A DNA stretch of 64,000 bases, taken from Lindgomyces ingoldianus (lineage: Eukaryota > Ascomycota > Dothideomycetes > Pleosporales > Lindgomycetaceae). The stretch's first letter is position 1, and every line of letters starts with the position of its first letter. The translations under genes were made by a program, and so were the position numbers. Shown in pieces: positions 46,664 through 58,136 of the stretch. A model generated the notes under the pieces. It was not told the origin of the DNA. It searched no databases and worked only from the letters and a program-made list of their open reading frames with translations. The stretch spans positions 223,137 to 287,136 of the forward strand of contig NW_022985207.1 of assembly GCF_010093535.1 (NCBI RefSeq), read 5' to 3'.

Positions 46664-48259
46664 TCAGGTCGTGAGCTGGAACGATTCAATGTTCCAAACT
46701 TCTTGAACCAAATCAGTAGCAGTAATTCTCTTTCGGCGCCTTTCTTCGAGCATTCGCGTTACCAGGGCGTAACGAGGTGGAATCTCGATGGCCTTAATGT
46801 GGCGGATCCAAGAGGACATCTCTTCTCGTACCCTCTCATCCTCAGCAAGACGATATATTGCCCATCCCATTTCCTCTGGAAGCGAAATCAAGGCCAAGAC
46901 AAACAGCATTGTGATCCCAAATGCCCAAATATCGCCGGGGTGCCCACGGATACCTCCGGTGACGTATTCGGGAGCGATGAAACGTGGAGTGCCGCCGCTA
47001 TGGACAACACCTGTTCTGGTAGCTTGTCCAAAGTCGCACAGAATGGCTTTCTTGCCGTTATCACCTAGAAGAATATTCTGGGGCTTGATGTCACAGTGCG
47101 AAATACCCTCCCCATGGATGTATTGAAGGGCACTGCTGATGTCGTGCCAGACTCGATACTGGACCTCCTGCGAGAGTGTTGACATTCCGGCTTCGTCAAC
47201 GCCCTTGGCTAGATCGGGGCCTACATACTCAAGCTCGAGTCGTAGGTCGCGGGCATCGTAGTAGACGAGGCTGACTACGTGGGGATGCTGGAGCTTACTT
47301 AGGATGTCACACTCGTTTCTCCACTCCCTAGCGGTGCTCTCTGCGGATGGTCTTCGAGCAGTCTTCACGGCAGTCACGATGCCATCGCGCTTGCCCCTAT
47401 GGACTATAGTGCGGACGGTTTCACCAACAGTTTCGTGCAAGACAGGAGCTTTTGGCCTAGATGGCGGATTCCACGTGAGTTCTGGTGGGCTTGGCAGTGT
47501 TATGTGTCGAGGAGCAGCAGATTTGCCAGCCGCCTTGCGTGGCGTGAGTTCGGGGGTCTTTGTATTGACTTCCGATTCGGGTCTTGGGTGGTGATAACCC
47601 TGGGCTCTTCCCCTTGAACTTGCTTTTCCTTTTGCCGTTAGCTTTTTATCGGCCCGGGAAGTAGATGCACGCGAGGCGCAGGAGGTATTTTCGGTGCTGA
47701 GCTTGGTTATTTGTCGTAGCCGCAGCGACCGGCGAGGAGAGGGTGCGGGATCGTGCAGTGAGGGTTCCACCAGAGCATTGAATTGCTCCATGCTTGATGG
47801 AAGCCGAACTTCAAATGCGAGTGCTTTGCTGATTTGCAGGCGCCAATTACCGCATGCAAGCCGGAAGTGGTCGCCCGGTAAAATTGTATGCATTATGTCC
47901 CGCGATTCTACAGACCAAGCGCGAAAGGAAGTGGAGCCAGAGACATTGTGCACCTCCACGTGATGGTTATCGGGGTCTGGGTAGATGATGGCGTGGTGCA
48001 GGTTGATATAGTCCTGGTCTTTCCCAAGCTCTTGAAGCCTCACATGGCTACTTGGATCCGATCCAATGACGAATCTGTGCGTATGTCGGTCCTGGTAGAG
48101 CGATATGGAAGACACATCGTGGGTATGTAGAGTTTGTGGAAGGGGTGACGCCAGTTGGGATGAGATTGCATTCCTGCGGTGGTGTTCGCGGACGGTAACA
48201 ATAGCAGAGGCAGACAAGGGAATAAGGACGGCACGAACAAGGGGTTCCTCATTGTCCAT
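46664..48259 (-). CDS. FHA-domain serine/threonine protein kinase
   Basis: Intronless, 531 residues from the ATG at 48259, chosen for its strong context (A at -3, G at +4). An ATG 15 codons upstream is in frame but in weak context, and beyond it the frame opens only with GTG. An N-terminal FHA-like phosphothreonine-binding domain is at about 55-125 (FVIGSDPSSHVRL, NLHHAIIY, VEVHNVSGS). A basic Ser/Pro-rich linker follows. The kinase domain is at about 273-525: AVK lysine about 299, HCDIKPQN (388-395), DFG (409-411) and APE (429-431), so it should be active. The HRD motif is HCD, lacking the Arg typical of kinases that need activation-loop phosphorylation. The glycine loop is poorly conserved. 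FHA-before-kinase order recalls Cds1/Rad53/Mek1 checkpoint kinases, but one-to-one orthology is not shown. Transcribed divergently from the gene at 48584. Confidence 0.85.
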   Translation of the reverse strand: MDNEEPLVRAVLIPLSASAIVTVREHHRRNAISSQLASPLPQTLHTHDVSSISLYQDRHTHRFVIGSDPSSHVRLQELGKDQDYINLHHAIIYPDPDNHHVEVHNVSGSTSFRAWSVESRDIMHTILPGDHFRLACGNWRLQISKALAFEVRLPSSMEQFNALVEPSLHDPAPSPRRSLRLRQITKLSTENTSCASRASTSRADKKLTAKGKASSRGRAQGYHHPRPESEVNTKTPELTPRKAAGKSAAPRHITLPSPPELTWNPPSRPKAPVLHETVGETVRTIVHRGKRDGIVTAVKTARRPSAESTAREWRNECDILSKLQHPHVVSLVYYDARDLRLELEYVGPDLAKGVDEAGMSTLSQEVQYRVWHDISSALQYIHGEGISHCDIKPQNILLGDNGKKAILCDFGQATRTGVVHSGGTPRFIAPEYVTGGIRGHPGDIWAFGITMLFVLALISLPEEMGWAIYRLAEDERVREEMSSWIRHIKAIEIPPRYALVTRMLEERRRKRITATDLVQEVWNIESFQLTT

Positions 48260-48583
48260 AGTGATGGTACGGTGAAACCACGTGCAGTGAAGACAATCGT
48301 GCATCAGAACATGATTGTTCGCCAGGATGTGGGGTGCGGGGCCGTGTGGGGTGGTGTGGCTGTGGCTATGGCCTGCGTCCACATGGGTGCTTCCGCCGCC
48401 CGTAGCTAGTCGCTTGTTTGGTCAGGGCAGCAATGCTCGGCATGCAGCGAGACCTCACATTCGAATTCTCAAAGTACCTCAGCGGCCTCACTACCTCACC
48501 GTGACTTTCACCAACAACATCACCCCATCCCCCATCCCATCGCGAAACCACATTATCCATCAACCACGTCCGCTGCACTTGTC
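48260..48583. promoter_or_regulatory. Shared intergenic region of a divergent gene pair
   Basis: 324 bp between the start codons of the kinase (minus) and the basic protein (plus), so both promoters must lie here unless they extend into coding sequence. No clear TATA box on either side; CACC- and CATC-rich runs lie on the plus strand before 48584. Confidence 0.5.
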
Positions 48584-49240
48584 ATGGCCAATGCAATCGC
48601 GGCACCTTATCGGCCCCCCAGCCCATCAGCCTCGCCGCCATCCTCGCCCACATCCTCGCCCACAGCCAACCTGAAGCAGTCCGCCGGCACACAACCGGCC
48701 ACGGCCTTCGCCGACAAATGCGCATTATCTGATCACTACCTCGCCGAGTGGGAGGTGCGCTACAACCGGCGGTCGATTCCCCTCATGCCCAGCTGGGGTT
48801 TCGAGCGTCTCGTTGCCAGCGTGGTGGAGCAAATGGCGGCCGTGGGTGGCATTGAGGGCGTCGAGGCCGAAGTTGCGCGTCGCATGCAGCACGAAACTGA
48901 CCGCCTAGAAGACGAGATGGATGGATCCAAGCTGGATCTCTTCCTTACCCCGCCGTCTGCGCTCCCAAGTGAACTACCGCCGCTGCTCTCCAACATTCGC
49001 GAAACCACGGTCCAGGGCCATGCGCAGTTTGTCATTACTGCTCTTTCCCTTCTTCGACGCTGCTTTAGCGACAGGGGACCTGCAACGCCGCCGAAGAAGC
49101 CGACCCGACCAAAGGCCGCGGCTAGACAAGCCAATGCTGCCCCGCGCACCACCAGGAAGAGGCGGAGCGACAGTCCTCCTACAATTCCTACCCTGCGGCG
49201 CAGCAGTCGAGTCGAAAAAAAGAAGAAACTCTCCAAGTGA
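48584..49240 (+). CDS. Small protein with Pro/Ser-rich N-terminus and basic C-terminus, unknown
   Basis: Single frame of 218 residues with strong GC-rich coding bias. Residues 1-35 are Pro/Ser/Ala-rich. The middle (about 45-165) looks folded and mostly helical (ALSDHYLAEWEVRYNRRSIP; GFERLVASVVEQMAAVGGIE). The last 50 residues are very basic (TRKRRSDSPP, RRSSRVEKKKKLSK), typical of a nuclear localisation signal. No family is recognised. Head-to-head with the FHA kinase, which hints at co-regulation, though no function follows from that. The first ATG after the divergent promoter is used. Confidence 0.72.
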   Translation: MANAIAAPYRPPSPSASPPSSPTSSPTANLKQSAGTQPATAFADKCALSDHYLAEWEVRYNRRSIPLMPSWGFERLVASVVEQMAAVGGIEGVEAEVARRMQHETDRLEDEMDGSKLDLFLTPPSALPSELPPLLSNIRETTVQGHAQFVITALSLLRRCFSDRGPATPPKKPTRPKAAARQANAAPRTTRKRRSDSPPTIPTLRRSSRVEKKKKLSK

Positions 49241-51218
49241 GTAACAAGGTCGCAGAAACTTGCGTAACCCTAATGCGTTACCCAGATCGTCGCCTTGACA
49301 GAAGAATCAAAATCGAGCACCATCCTGCGCATTCAAGCGATCATCCACGAACCGAACGATCACGAATCACACTAGCAATGCCTTCTGGATTTATATTAGT
49401 TCAGAACCGGACACCTCGTGCAATAGTGCCCGTCGATAATTCACGCCGACCGCCGCTCCAGGCTATCATTCCTTCCGCATCTTAGTTCAGCATAGACGAT
49501 GGAAACTCGTGGAAGATAACCCAGGAGGACACTAGCCTTGTAATGACCGCCCGGGACATATCACGTTTGGGGAAGGGCGACATATCGTTGCATGCTACAA
49601 ATTGATGGGCGAGGAAAGCGAAAATCCGTTCCGTGGATTTTCTCCACTTGCGACCCTCACCATTCTCACCACATCTCCCACCACATTGCATCCACTACCT
49701 CTCCAACCAGCTCACCTGAGAAGGGTTCCCGTTATGTGAACATTTTATTAACGTAGGCATCGAAATGGGGGTCGTCACACCTACGGTCCATTACGAGGAA
49801 GTGTAACTCGTGCCATAGATGAATACATATACTGTTCTGCTCCTGTTCACGACCCATCTCACCAATGGTTCGTGCCTCTTCCTGTCTACATTCATTCTCA
49901 TTCTTGTCTTCTTTTGAGTCGGTCTTCTCTCCGAGGTTGGCGGTTTCTCCGCGTATTGATTGGTCGGCGGCGATTCTGACTAAGCAGCCTACACATCAGA
50001 GTTGCTGGTTTTCCGCAAGCGTTTTCCGTTCAGGCGGCCTAGGTAGCGGTACCGTAGTTTCATTAAATATTAAAAAAAATTCCTGAACTAGCAGTGAACA
50101 CATAAGTTAGCACGGGTACAGCAAGCAAGGTGCGGCCGTCGACTTGACCTTACGACAACCTGGAAATTCTTGTCAAACCAGGGCCGATTGAGATCACGTC
50201 AAGGAGAGAAAGCTATGTATTCTTAGTAAATGGTGGCAGTATGTTAGGGTGAGATAACCAAACCAATTCGCTTAAATCGAGTTAGGGCAAGAGCATAGCG
50301 TCCTCAGCAGCAGTTGCACAGACTAGTCCGTTCCGCAGCATGCAGTGCAGCAAACCATTGTGTAGCATCTTCCTTAATGCATTAGATGCTTTGCAATGGA
50401 CCCTAGTTTTCCGGAGAAGGAGCCTACTCCGAACTCTCATTGAAACTCAGTTTGGAAGCCGCTTAGTCATCGCACCTAACCTCTACCTTGCTGTGAACTT
50501 CCACTCTTCCACATCATTTCGTTCGGCTGCTTGCACAAAATCGTATTTGGTATCGCTCAGAGAATCAGGAGATAAGGTAACATCACTCTATGAAAAGTGT
50601 TACAATACAATACCACCAGGCGCCAATTTCTATTCCTATAACTTATCTCGTGATCTGACGACCTCGTCACGAGGCTTTTGAAGTCCTGCCTTCCAAGATA
50701 TCTACATGCAAGCTTACCTGGGCACGCGATGCTCATTTTGCCCACATTTCTATCGGGTATGGAGGGGTTGCCTATTTTCTTGCGGTGTTGCCTTACATTT
50801 GTGAATATCGAATAGCGAATAGCGGCACCCACCATCCGACTCTCGACATGGGACGCACGAGGCAAGGACACGAGCCAACGGCTGGACGAACATGTGTTCA
50901 CAAGAATCCACAATCCTAATTATAGAGAATCTTTTTTTGTGCTCAGGGAATGGCCTCGCGAATCTTCATTCACGAGAATGAGATGATGGTCTTCATCGTA
51001 TCGCCATGGCGCCAAGCACGAGTGGACACCATTTAGTTTGAATTGGTGCTATGCATCCTAATTATAATCACCTTTGAACTCTCGAACTGGGATATTTAAT
51101 CCCGCTGATTGACCATGGCAACTCACCCCCCCAAAAGCCAGATCAACAACACATCACCTTTTTAACTTTACTTCCTTCAGACCTCAACTTCACTACTTCA
51201 TCGATTCATATCAACAAA
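49241..51218. other. Gene-poor spacer
   Basis: About 2 kb with only short overlapping frames on both strands and no motif. The last 150 bp before 51219 form the promoter of the secreted-protein gene. Confidence 0.4.
51089..51103 (+). promoter_or_regulatory. TATA-like palindrome upstream of the secreted-protein gene
   Basis: GGGATATTTAATCCC, a perfect 5-bp inverted repeat around an AT core, 116-130 bp before the start codon. It could be the core promoter, an operator-like site, or both. Confidence 0.35.
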
Positions 51219-51827
51219 ATGGTTTTCGCACCTCTCTTCCTCCTCTCACTTCTAGCTACCGCGTCCCCTCTCGACCGTCGCAGCTGCGCCATCGAGGTCC
51301 CATCCTACATCGGCTGGGCAGACTCCGATATGGTTGACTATAACTTTTTTCCCAAAGCTGGCAACACCGACATCCTCGCTAGCAAATACACCGGCCCACA
51401 GTGGACCCAATGGAGAGACACTCTCCTTGAATTCAACATCCCCCAAGGATCATGGGGCTGCCAGCTAGAGATGTACTTCGAAAAAGGCTTCGGCCTGGTT
51501 TTCAGAGATCATCCGTATGGCCCTGTGAAGACGGATGTATGGAACGTCGATGGAAATGTCCCTCGCAATCCGTTTAATTACACTCTGACCTGGAATACTG
51601 CGCCAAGTACGACGAGCTTGTTTGGGACCACAGGCGATATCGAGTTGCCGCCGCAGCCGACGCCTGGCTATTCGCAGGATGTCAAGAAGGTTATCAATTC
51701 GGCGCCTTGCAAGGAGAAGATGACGTATAGACTTAGGGTGCCAGCGGAGGTTACTAACGGAGGAGTACGCATGTACCAGACAAACGGACATCCGTTTGGT
51801 GGGTGGAGAATCGTGCATAATTGTTAG
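51219..51827 (+). CDS. Secreted But2 C-terminal-domain-like protein
   Basis: Single exon, 202 residues. The signal peptide is about residues 1-17 (MVFAPLFLLSLLATASP). The remainder matches the pattern I know for the ubiquitin-3-binding But2 C-terminal domain family of fungal secreted proteins: LLEFNIPQGSWGCQLEMYF, then DVWNVDG, then TWNTAPSTTSLFGTTGDIEL, then KKVINSAPCKEKMTYRL and GVRMYQTNG. Four Cys remain after the signal (near residues 23, 81, 163 and the last residue), suggesting disulfides. A leader of A/C-rich sequence precedes an ATG in good context (AAAATGG). Biochemical role is unknown; such proteins are found in the wall or medium. A polyketide-type or enzymatic role is not indicated. 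Confidence 0.8.
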   Translation: MVFAPLFLLSLLATASPLDRRSCAIEVPSYIGWADSDMVDYNFFPKAGNTDILASKYTGPQWTQWRDTLLEFNIPQGSWGCQLEMYFEKGFGLVFRDHPYGPVKTDVWNVDGNVPRNPFNYTLTWNTAPSTTSLFGTTGDIELPPQPTPGYSQDVKKVINSAPCKEKMTYRLRVPAEVTNGGVRMYQTNGHPFGGWRIVHNC

Positions 51828-53803
51828 TTTTTGGAAGAGGTGGGGAGATTTGGTAGACCGGAAGATGGAAGTTTGATTTCGTTTCTTTGGGAGTGAAGGC
51901 AGGTGGATTTGATTGTGTTATTTAGCAGTTTCTTAACTATGTATTTGTTGTGTCTCTAGTATTTCTCTTACATTCGATCTCTAAATGCACTTTTCTTTAA
52001 TTTTGATTCATTTCCCGCTAGTCTTTCCGGGAAATAGGGGACAGTTCCATTGCAGTGGATCAAAATATTCGTTCTCGTAGAAGATGCTTACACTATCCGT
52101 CTAAAATATCCTAACTCGCTAATTGCCATGCACGACATTTTGAAGCAATTATTTTCAAGAAAGAACAGCCAGAGATCTTCTTGATAGCCCATTCAAAAGC
52201 CATTTGGAGTTCTCACTGATACTGCAGCCTTAACTTCCGTGAGGCTCGTTCCTCCCTCCAGACATTGCCTGGTTGGCTCACCATAATTTTGACGTATGTA
52301 TAGTTAACATAAGGGCCCTACATTCCCGATACATATCGTGATGCTAGTATTGCTATCCACGCCACCATTTAAGGCTCCATAGCGGAGGTCGTTTTAGTGG
52401 ATGACACTTCAGTATGAGGAATTACGTCGCCACTACCTTCGGGTCGACTAGGTTCAATATAGGTTTCCGTCCAGTAGGCATCACTTCTTAAGATAGTGGC
52501 TGCAATGGAAAGCTTTCTCATTCCTCTTCTTCTAGGGCTCATTTGCTACAGAGTGATCTGCTATAGAGAAGGCGAGAGTCTGGAGTATTGTGCATGAGGC
52601 AAAGGCGTATTCATAAAGACACATCGCACAGTGGCATCTGCCTTTCCTCACTCATAAATTTATTCATTTTGGGTGCTAAACTGAATAAAAAGACGATCTA
52701 ACAGGTGTATAAGATTGTATTGGAGAAGTTTTCATTTCTTTCCGTTCCGCTCCAGCTTACCATTCTTCAAGCTTGAAAGATACTCTTGTCGTTTTAAATA
52801 TCCCTTACCTTTCCTATCTCATCCTCAGTCAAAGTTTGATTGAAAGCACTCATGTTACAATAAATAGGAGGAGGTGCAGGGCTTCGATTGGGGAGAAGGA
52901 AAGAAACAACAAACTTTTCAAAATAGTTTCGACGATGCCAAGGACAAGAAAATAAAAGATTCTGCATCCATGGCACAGAATTCTCACTCACTAGTACAAG
53001 CGTGACTAAATTTCCACCTGGTCATCCACCGAATCTACTATTCAATAAGGAGAGTGGTAGGTGTTACAATGGTCGGGAAGACAATTGCTTCACGGCAAAT
53101 TGGAAGGAGATAAAAGTCGGTTTGTGAGAGCGCAATCCATGTCAGGGCGGGTACATCGAATGAATGCTCTGGATTTTGGCCGATGTAGGGGTTCCCTAGC
53201 ATACATTACTGACCAACTGACTACTAGAGAGTTAAAACCACGACCTTCCTATAATCACAGCCCTAGATTCCTAAAAGTATTTTTTCAATAGCAGACAATA
53301 CAGTTACTCGACTTTAAGAAGATTGCTGGTGACATCTTGTGCTGATTCAGTCAATGACTTCAAGGCACTCATGCACACCTGTCTTATGCCAGAAAAGTTA
53401 CCGTCGCCCTCTGATTTGCATTTGGCCCCTGCCATTATCATACCCCTTCCTACTATCCTCACACCCTTAGCTACTATTCTTACAACCCCCATGATTGCAA
53501 CTAGCGCCTTGCTAAGACTGCGTTCATGCAGTAATAGTTAAACTGTTAAAGTTTCTCTAGACCTTTAAAACTTTCCTACTCTTTACGTTTTAGTGTTACA
53601 AAGATACTTCTAACAACAATAAGTACTTTACTATAATATAAAATAATTAGTCTAAATTACGTTAGCTACTTAAAATTATCTATCTTAAGTAGCTTCTAAA
53701 GTTTATAGTTCTTAGTAAGATGTTATAGCAGTAGAAACGCAACTAACTTTAATAGTAACTATTATTATTAATCTTTAAGTTTTAACATTTAATAATTACA
53801 ATA
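51828..53803. other. Gene-free flank turning AT-rich
   Basis: 3' flank of the secreted-protein gene, then mixed DNA with short frames only. From about 53540 it becomes RIP-like and AT-rich, bordering the transposon stack. Confidence 0.5.
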
Positions 53804-54681
53804 ACGTACTTTACAGGCAAGTTGCTTACACCTCTAAGTTACTTACTTTTACTAAGACTCTACTAAACTACTCTTTCTACACTAATATATTTCTAATAAC
53901 ACTACTTAAATGTGCTAGAAAAACATTAGATATAGCTTATACTTTAAGTTTTTAAATAAAACATAACACTTTTAAAGTAATATACTATAGCTATATATAA
54001 AGTTCTTTTAAAATATAATAAATAACTAATATACTAAATAACTTTTATAAGCTAATTTTATAGCTAACTTATAAAAGCTAGGTAATAATAAAAAGTAAGT
54101 AATTATTAAGTATATACTTAAGCTATATATATAAAAAAATTCTTTTAGGTAGTAACTATAGCTAACATAGCTAATTTTTTATACACTAAGTAAAATCTAG
54201 GCTATATTAGCATAAACTAGCTTAGTATGTTTATAAAGCATTATCTAAAGTTTAAAGTAAGGTTTTAAGTATAAGTATAGTTAGTAAATATCTAGCTTAT
54301 TATAAAACTTATTTTATTAAAGTTATATATATTATTATTTTAAATACTATACTTGGCTTTAATACTTTTTATAAAGCTAAACTAGCTTTAAATTACTTTA
54401 AAACTTTTATAAAAAGCTTTTTTATAGTTATATATATACTTAAACTTTACTTTAAGCTTTAAATAACGCGTTATAAATATACTAAGCTAGTTTATGCTAA
54501 TATAGCCTAAATTTTACTTAGCGTGTAAAGAGTTAGCTATATTAGTTATAACTACTAGCTAAAAGAAAAATTCTTATATATATAGCTTAAGTATATACTT
54601 AATAATTACTTACTTTTTATTATTACTTAGCTTTTATAAGTTAGCTATAAAATTATCTTATAAAAGTTATTTAGTATGTTA

Positions 54682-56545
54682 ATGTACTTTACAGGCAAGT
54701 TACTTACACACCTAAGTTGCTTACTTTTACTAAAACTTTACTAAACTACTTTTTTTACACTAATGCATTTCTAATAATACTACTTAAACATATTAAAAAA
54801 ATGTTAAATACAGCTTACACTTTAAGCTTTTAAATAAAATGTAATACTTTTTAAGCAACACGCTATAGATATTTATAAAGTTTTTTAAAAAATAATAAGT
54901 AACTAATACACTAGATAACTTTTCTAAGCTAATTATATAGCTAACTTATAAAAGCTAGATAATAATAAAAAGTAGGTAATTATTTAGCATATACTTAAGC
55001 TAAATACATAAGAATTTCCCTCTTAGCTAGCAGCTATAGCTAATATAGCTAATTTTTTACACGCTAAGCATAATATAGGCTATATTAGCATAAACTAGCC
55101 TAATATGTTTATTAAGCACTACTTAAAGCTTAAACTAAAGTTTAAGTGTAAGTATAACTATAAAAAAGCTTTTTATAAAAATCTTATAGTAATTTAAAGC
55201 TAGTTTAACTTTATAAAGAATATTAAAGCTAAGTATAGTATCTAAAATAATAATATATATAACTTTAATAAAATAAAGTTTATAATAGGCTAGATATCTA
55301 CTAAAGCAGTTATTATAAGTTTAGAGAGATAAAAATAGCTAAAAGTAGTCTAGCTAAGTAACTAAGAGTAAATAACAGCTATCTAAAGCATTAATGCTAA
55401 AAAGTAGGCTATTTTACTTTTTATTATTTTTTAGAGTAGTAATTACTTTTTAAACTAGTATAAAAAAAATCTACTTTAAAATTAAGTTATTATAGTCTTT
55501 AAGCATAGCTAGACTACTAATTAGCTTAGTTTAGACTAGTTAAAGCACTTTAATGCGTATATAAAAAAGTGTACTATTAGTAGCTACTATTTACTAGTTA
55601 TTAATAGCTATAAAAGCTATAACTTACTTTATTTTTAGTAATACTATAAAAATAATAAAATTATTACTATTTATATACTTTTTTACTTATTACACTTTTT
55701 ATAGCTACTTAATATAGGTTATTTTACTTTTTTAAAAAAAGTATATAAGCGCTAAGCTAAAAATTTTATATATAACTAAATTACTTATATTATAAAAATA
55801 AGGTTTTTACTATGCTTTAAAGTAGCTAATAATACTATAATTACTTTTAGTAATATCTAGAAAAAGTTTTAAAGCGCTAAATTAGTTTCTTTTAACTTAT
55901 AATAAGTTATAATAAGCCTTAATATAAAGTTACGCACTTTATTACTACTACTACTTATACATAATAAGCTCTAGTAGTTGTAAACCTTAAGTAATACTTT
56001 AAAACTTAAGTTATAATTAATACTTATAAAAATAAAAATTTAAAAGTATATAAATAGTTTACTAACTTTTATTGTTAAAGTGTTTAAAAAAGTTTTAAAA
56101 AGAGTAGTAATAATTATATATAAGCTAGTATTAGTATAATAAGAAATTACTAAGCTTTAAAAAGCTAATAAAGCTGCTATATAACATAAATTATATAAAA
56201 AAAAGTAAATTAAAGTAGAAAAGACTTTAATAATTTAAAAAAGCTTATACTTAATAGCTTTAAAGAAGTTTAAAGCGCGTAGTAATAAAAAAAAGGTAAA
56301 AAAGTAAGTGTACGCTAAAGTAGGTAAGCTATTCTAAAGGCGCTGCAGATAGTATAAATTAGACTAGGCATAACACATAAACATGTAAGTAAGAAGCAGA
56401 AGTAGTATCTAAATAATATTCTAGGCTGTACTATACTATATAGTGCTAGAGCAGGTTGTTATAGGCTATAATAGAGTTTGTTAGAGTAGGGTCTTAGCAA
56501 AAGTAAGCAACTCAGGTGTGTAAGCAACTCGCCTGTGAAGTACGT
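54682..56545 (+). mobile_element. Family B transposon, full-length form (RIP-inactivated)
   Basis: 1864 bp, ends ATGTACTTTACAGGCAAGTT and GCCTGTGAAGTACGT, flanked by TA. Unlike the 1.1-kb forms it has only about 50 bp of terminal inversion. Near 56340-56395 on the plus strand a decayed motif reads as N-stop-TRHNT-stop-TCK, i.e. the C-terminal Cys/His knuckle of a pogo-type transposase with RIP-type stops at expected Gln and Arg codons, so the transposase was encoded on the plus strand. This is the best model for the autonomous parent. Confidence 0.78.
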
Positions 56546-56667
56546 TAATTATTTATTATTTTTTAAAAGACTTTATATATAGCTATAGTATATTACTTTA
56601 AAAGTGTTACATTTTATTTAAAAGCCTAAAGTGTAAGCTATATCTAATGTTCTTTTAGCATATTTAA

Positions 56668-56890
56668 TGTAACGAGGTCGGCACAGTCAACCACGTGGCC
56701 TTCTCTCGCTTATAGAGGTTTAGGCTAGGCTAGAGACAACCGCTAGTGCTAGTGCTTACCCTAGCATTACCTATATATATATTATACTATGTAAGAATAC
56801 TTAGCTTAAGTATTCTTGTGCGTACCTTTTAGTACAGTAGGGAAAGTTGTATAGTATCAGCTTGGCAGGCGGGGCGCCTACCTCATTACA
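56668..56890 (+). mobile_element. Solo LTR, 223 bp
   Basis: TG...CA ends (TGTAACGAGGTCGGC to CGCCTACCTCATTACA) with a perfect 5-bp duplication TTTAA (56663-56667 and 56891-56895). GC-richer than its surroundings, so younger or protected from RIP. Shares the TGTAACGA head with the 306-bp LTR but not the rest. Strand assigned arbitrarily. Confidence 0.82.
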
Positions 56891-56937
56891 TTTAAGGAGT
56901 GTTGTTAAGAATACATTAGTGTAGAAAAAGTAGTTTA

Positions 56938-57003
56938 TGGAATGAGGTAGGCGCCCCGCCTGCTAAGCTAATACTATACAACTTTCCCCACTGTACTAAA
57001 AGG
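56938..57003 (-). mobile_element. Inverted fragment of the 223-bp LTR
   Basis: 66 bp matching the reverse complement of the end of the solo LTR (AATGAGGTAGGCGCCCCGCC onward), 47 bp away and in opposite orientation. It truncates the outer B element. Confidence 0.8.
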
Positions 57004-57037
57004 AAGAATAATATTTATAATTTTAATAAAATAAATA

Positions 57038-58136
57038 ACATACTTTACAGGCAAGTTGCTTACACACCTAAGTTGCTTACTTTTGCTAAGACCTTACTAA
57101 ACTACTTTTTTTATACTAATGTATTTCTAATAACACTACTTAGACGCGCTAAAAGAATGTTAGATATAGCTTATAATTTAAGCTTTTAAATAAGATATAA
57201 AACTTTTAAAGAAACATGCTATAGCTATATATAAAGTTTTTTAAAACATAATAAATAACTATAGCACTAGATAAATTTTATAAGCTAATTTTATAGCTAA
57301 CTTATAAAGGCTAGGTAATAATAAGAAGTAGGTAATTATTAAGACTATACTTAAGCTATATACATAAAATCTTTTCTTTTAAATAGCATTTATAGCTAAT
57401 ATAGCTAATTCTTTGCGCACTAAGTATAATATAGGCTATGTTACTATAAACTAGCTTAGTATATTTAAAAAGAGTTATTTAAAGCTTAAAGTAAAGTTTT
57501 AAGTGTAAATATAGTTAACAAATATTTAGCTTATAATAAAGCCTATTTTACTAAAGTTATACAGGTTATTATTTTAAATGCTATACTTAGCTTTAATATT
57601 CTTTATAAGGCTAAACTTGCTTTAAATTACTCTAGAACTCTTATAAAAAGCTTTTTTATAGTTATACTACACTTAAATGTTACTTTAAGCTTTAAATAAC
57701 ACTTTCTAAATGTACTAGGCTAGTTTATGCTAATATAGCCTAGATTATACTTAGTGTGTAAAAAATTAGCTATATTAGCTATATTAGCTATTTAAAGAGA
57801 AAATTTTTATGTATATAGCTTAAGTATAGTCTTAATAAATACCTACTTTTTATTATTACCTAGCCTTTATAAGTTAGCTATAGAATTAGCTTATAAAAGT
57901 TATCTAGTGCTATAGTTATTTATTATCTTTTAAAAAACTTTATATATAGCTACAGCATGTTTCTTTAAAAGTTTTATGTCTTATTTAAAAGCTTAAAGTG
58001 TAAGCTATATTTAATATTCTTTTAGCATGTCTAAGTAGTGTTATTAGAAATGCATTAGTGTAGAAAAAGTAGTTTAGTAAGGTCTTAGTAAAAGTAAGTA
58101 ACTTAGGTGTGTAAGCAACTTGCTTGTAAAGTATGT
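57038..58136. mobile_element. Family B foldback element, 1.1 kb
   Basis: 1099 bp, ends ACATACTTTACAGGCAAGTT and GCTTGTAAAGTATGT, flanked by TA. The left about 480 bp and right about 480 bp are inverted copies of one another around a loop of about 130 bp. No coding capacity. Confidence 0.82.

Larger units (their letters stand above)
53804..56936. mobile_element. Family B foldback element (outer), interrupted and 3'-truncated
   Basis: Starts ACGTACTTTACAGGCAAGTT after TA. It is cut at 54682 by a complete B element, resumes at 56548, is cut again by a solo LTR at 56668-56890, resumes at 56896, and breaks off at about 56936, lacking the terminal 70-80 bp. Its own sequence is about 1.0 kb and is the short foldback form. 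Confidence 0.72.
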
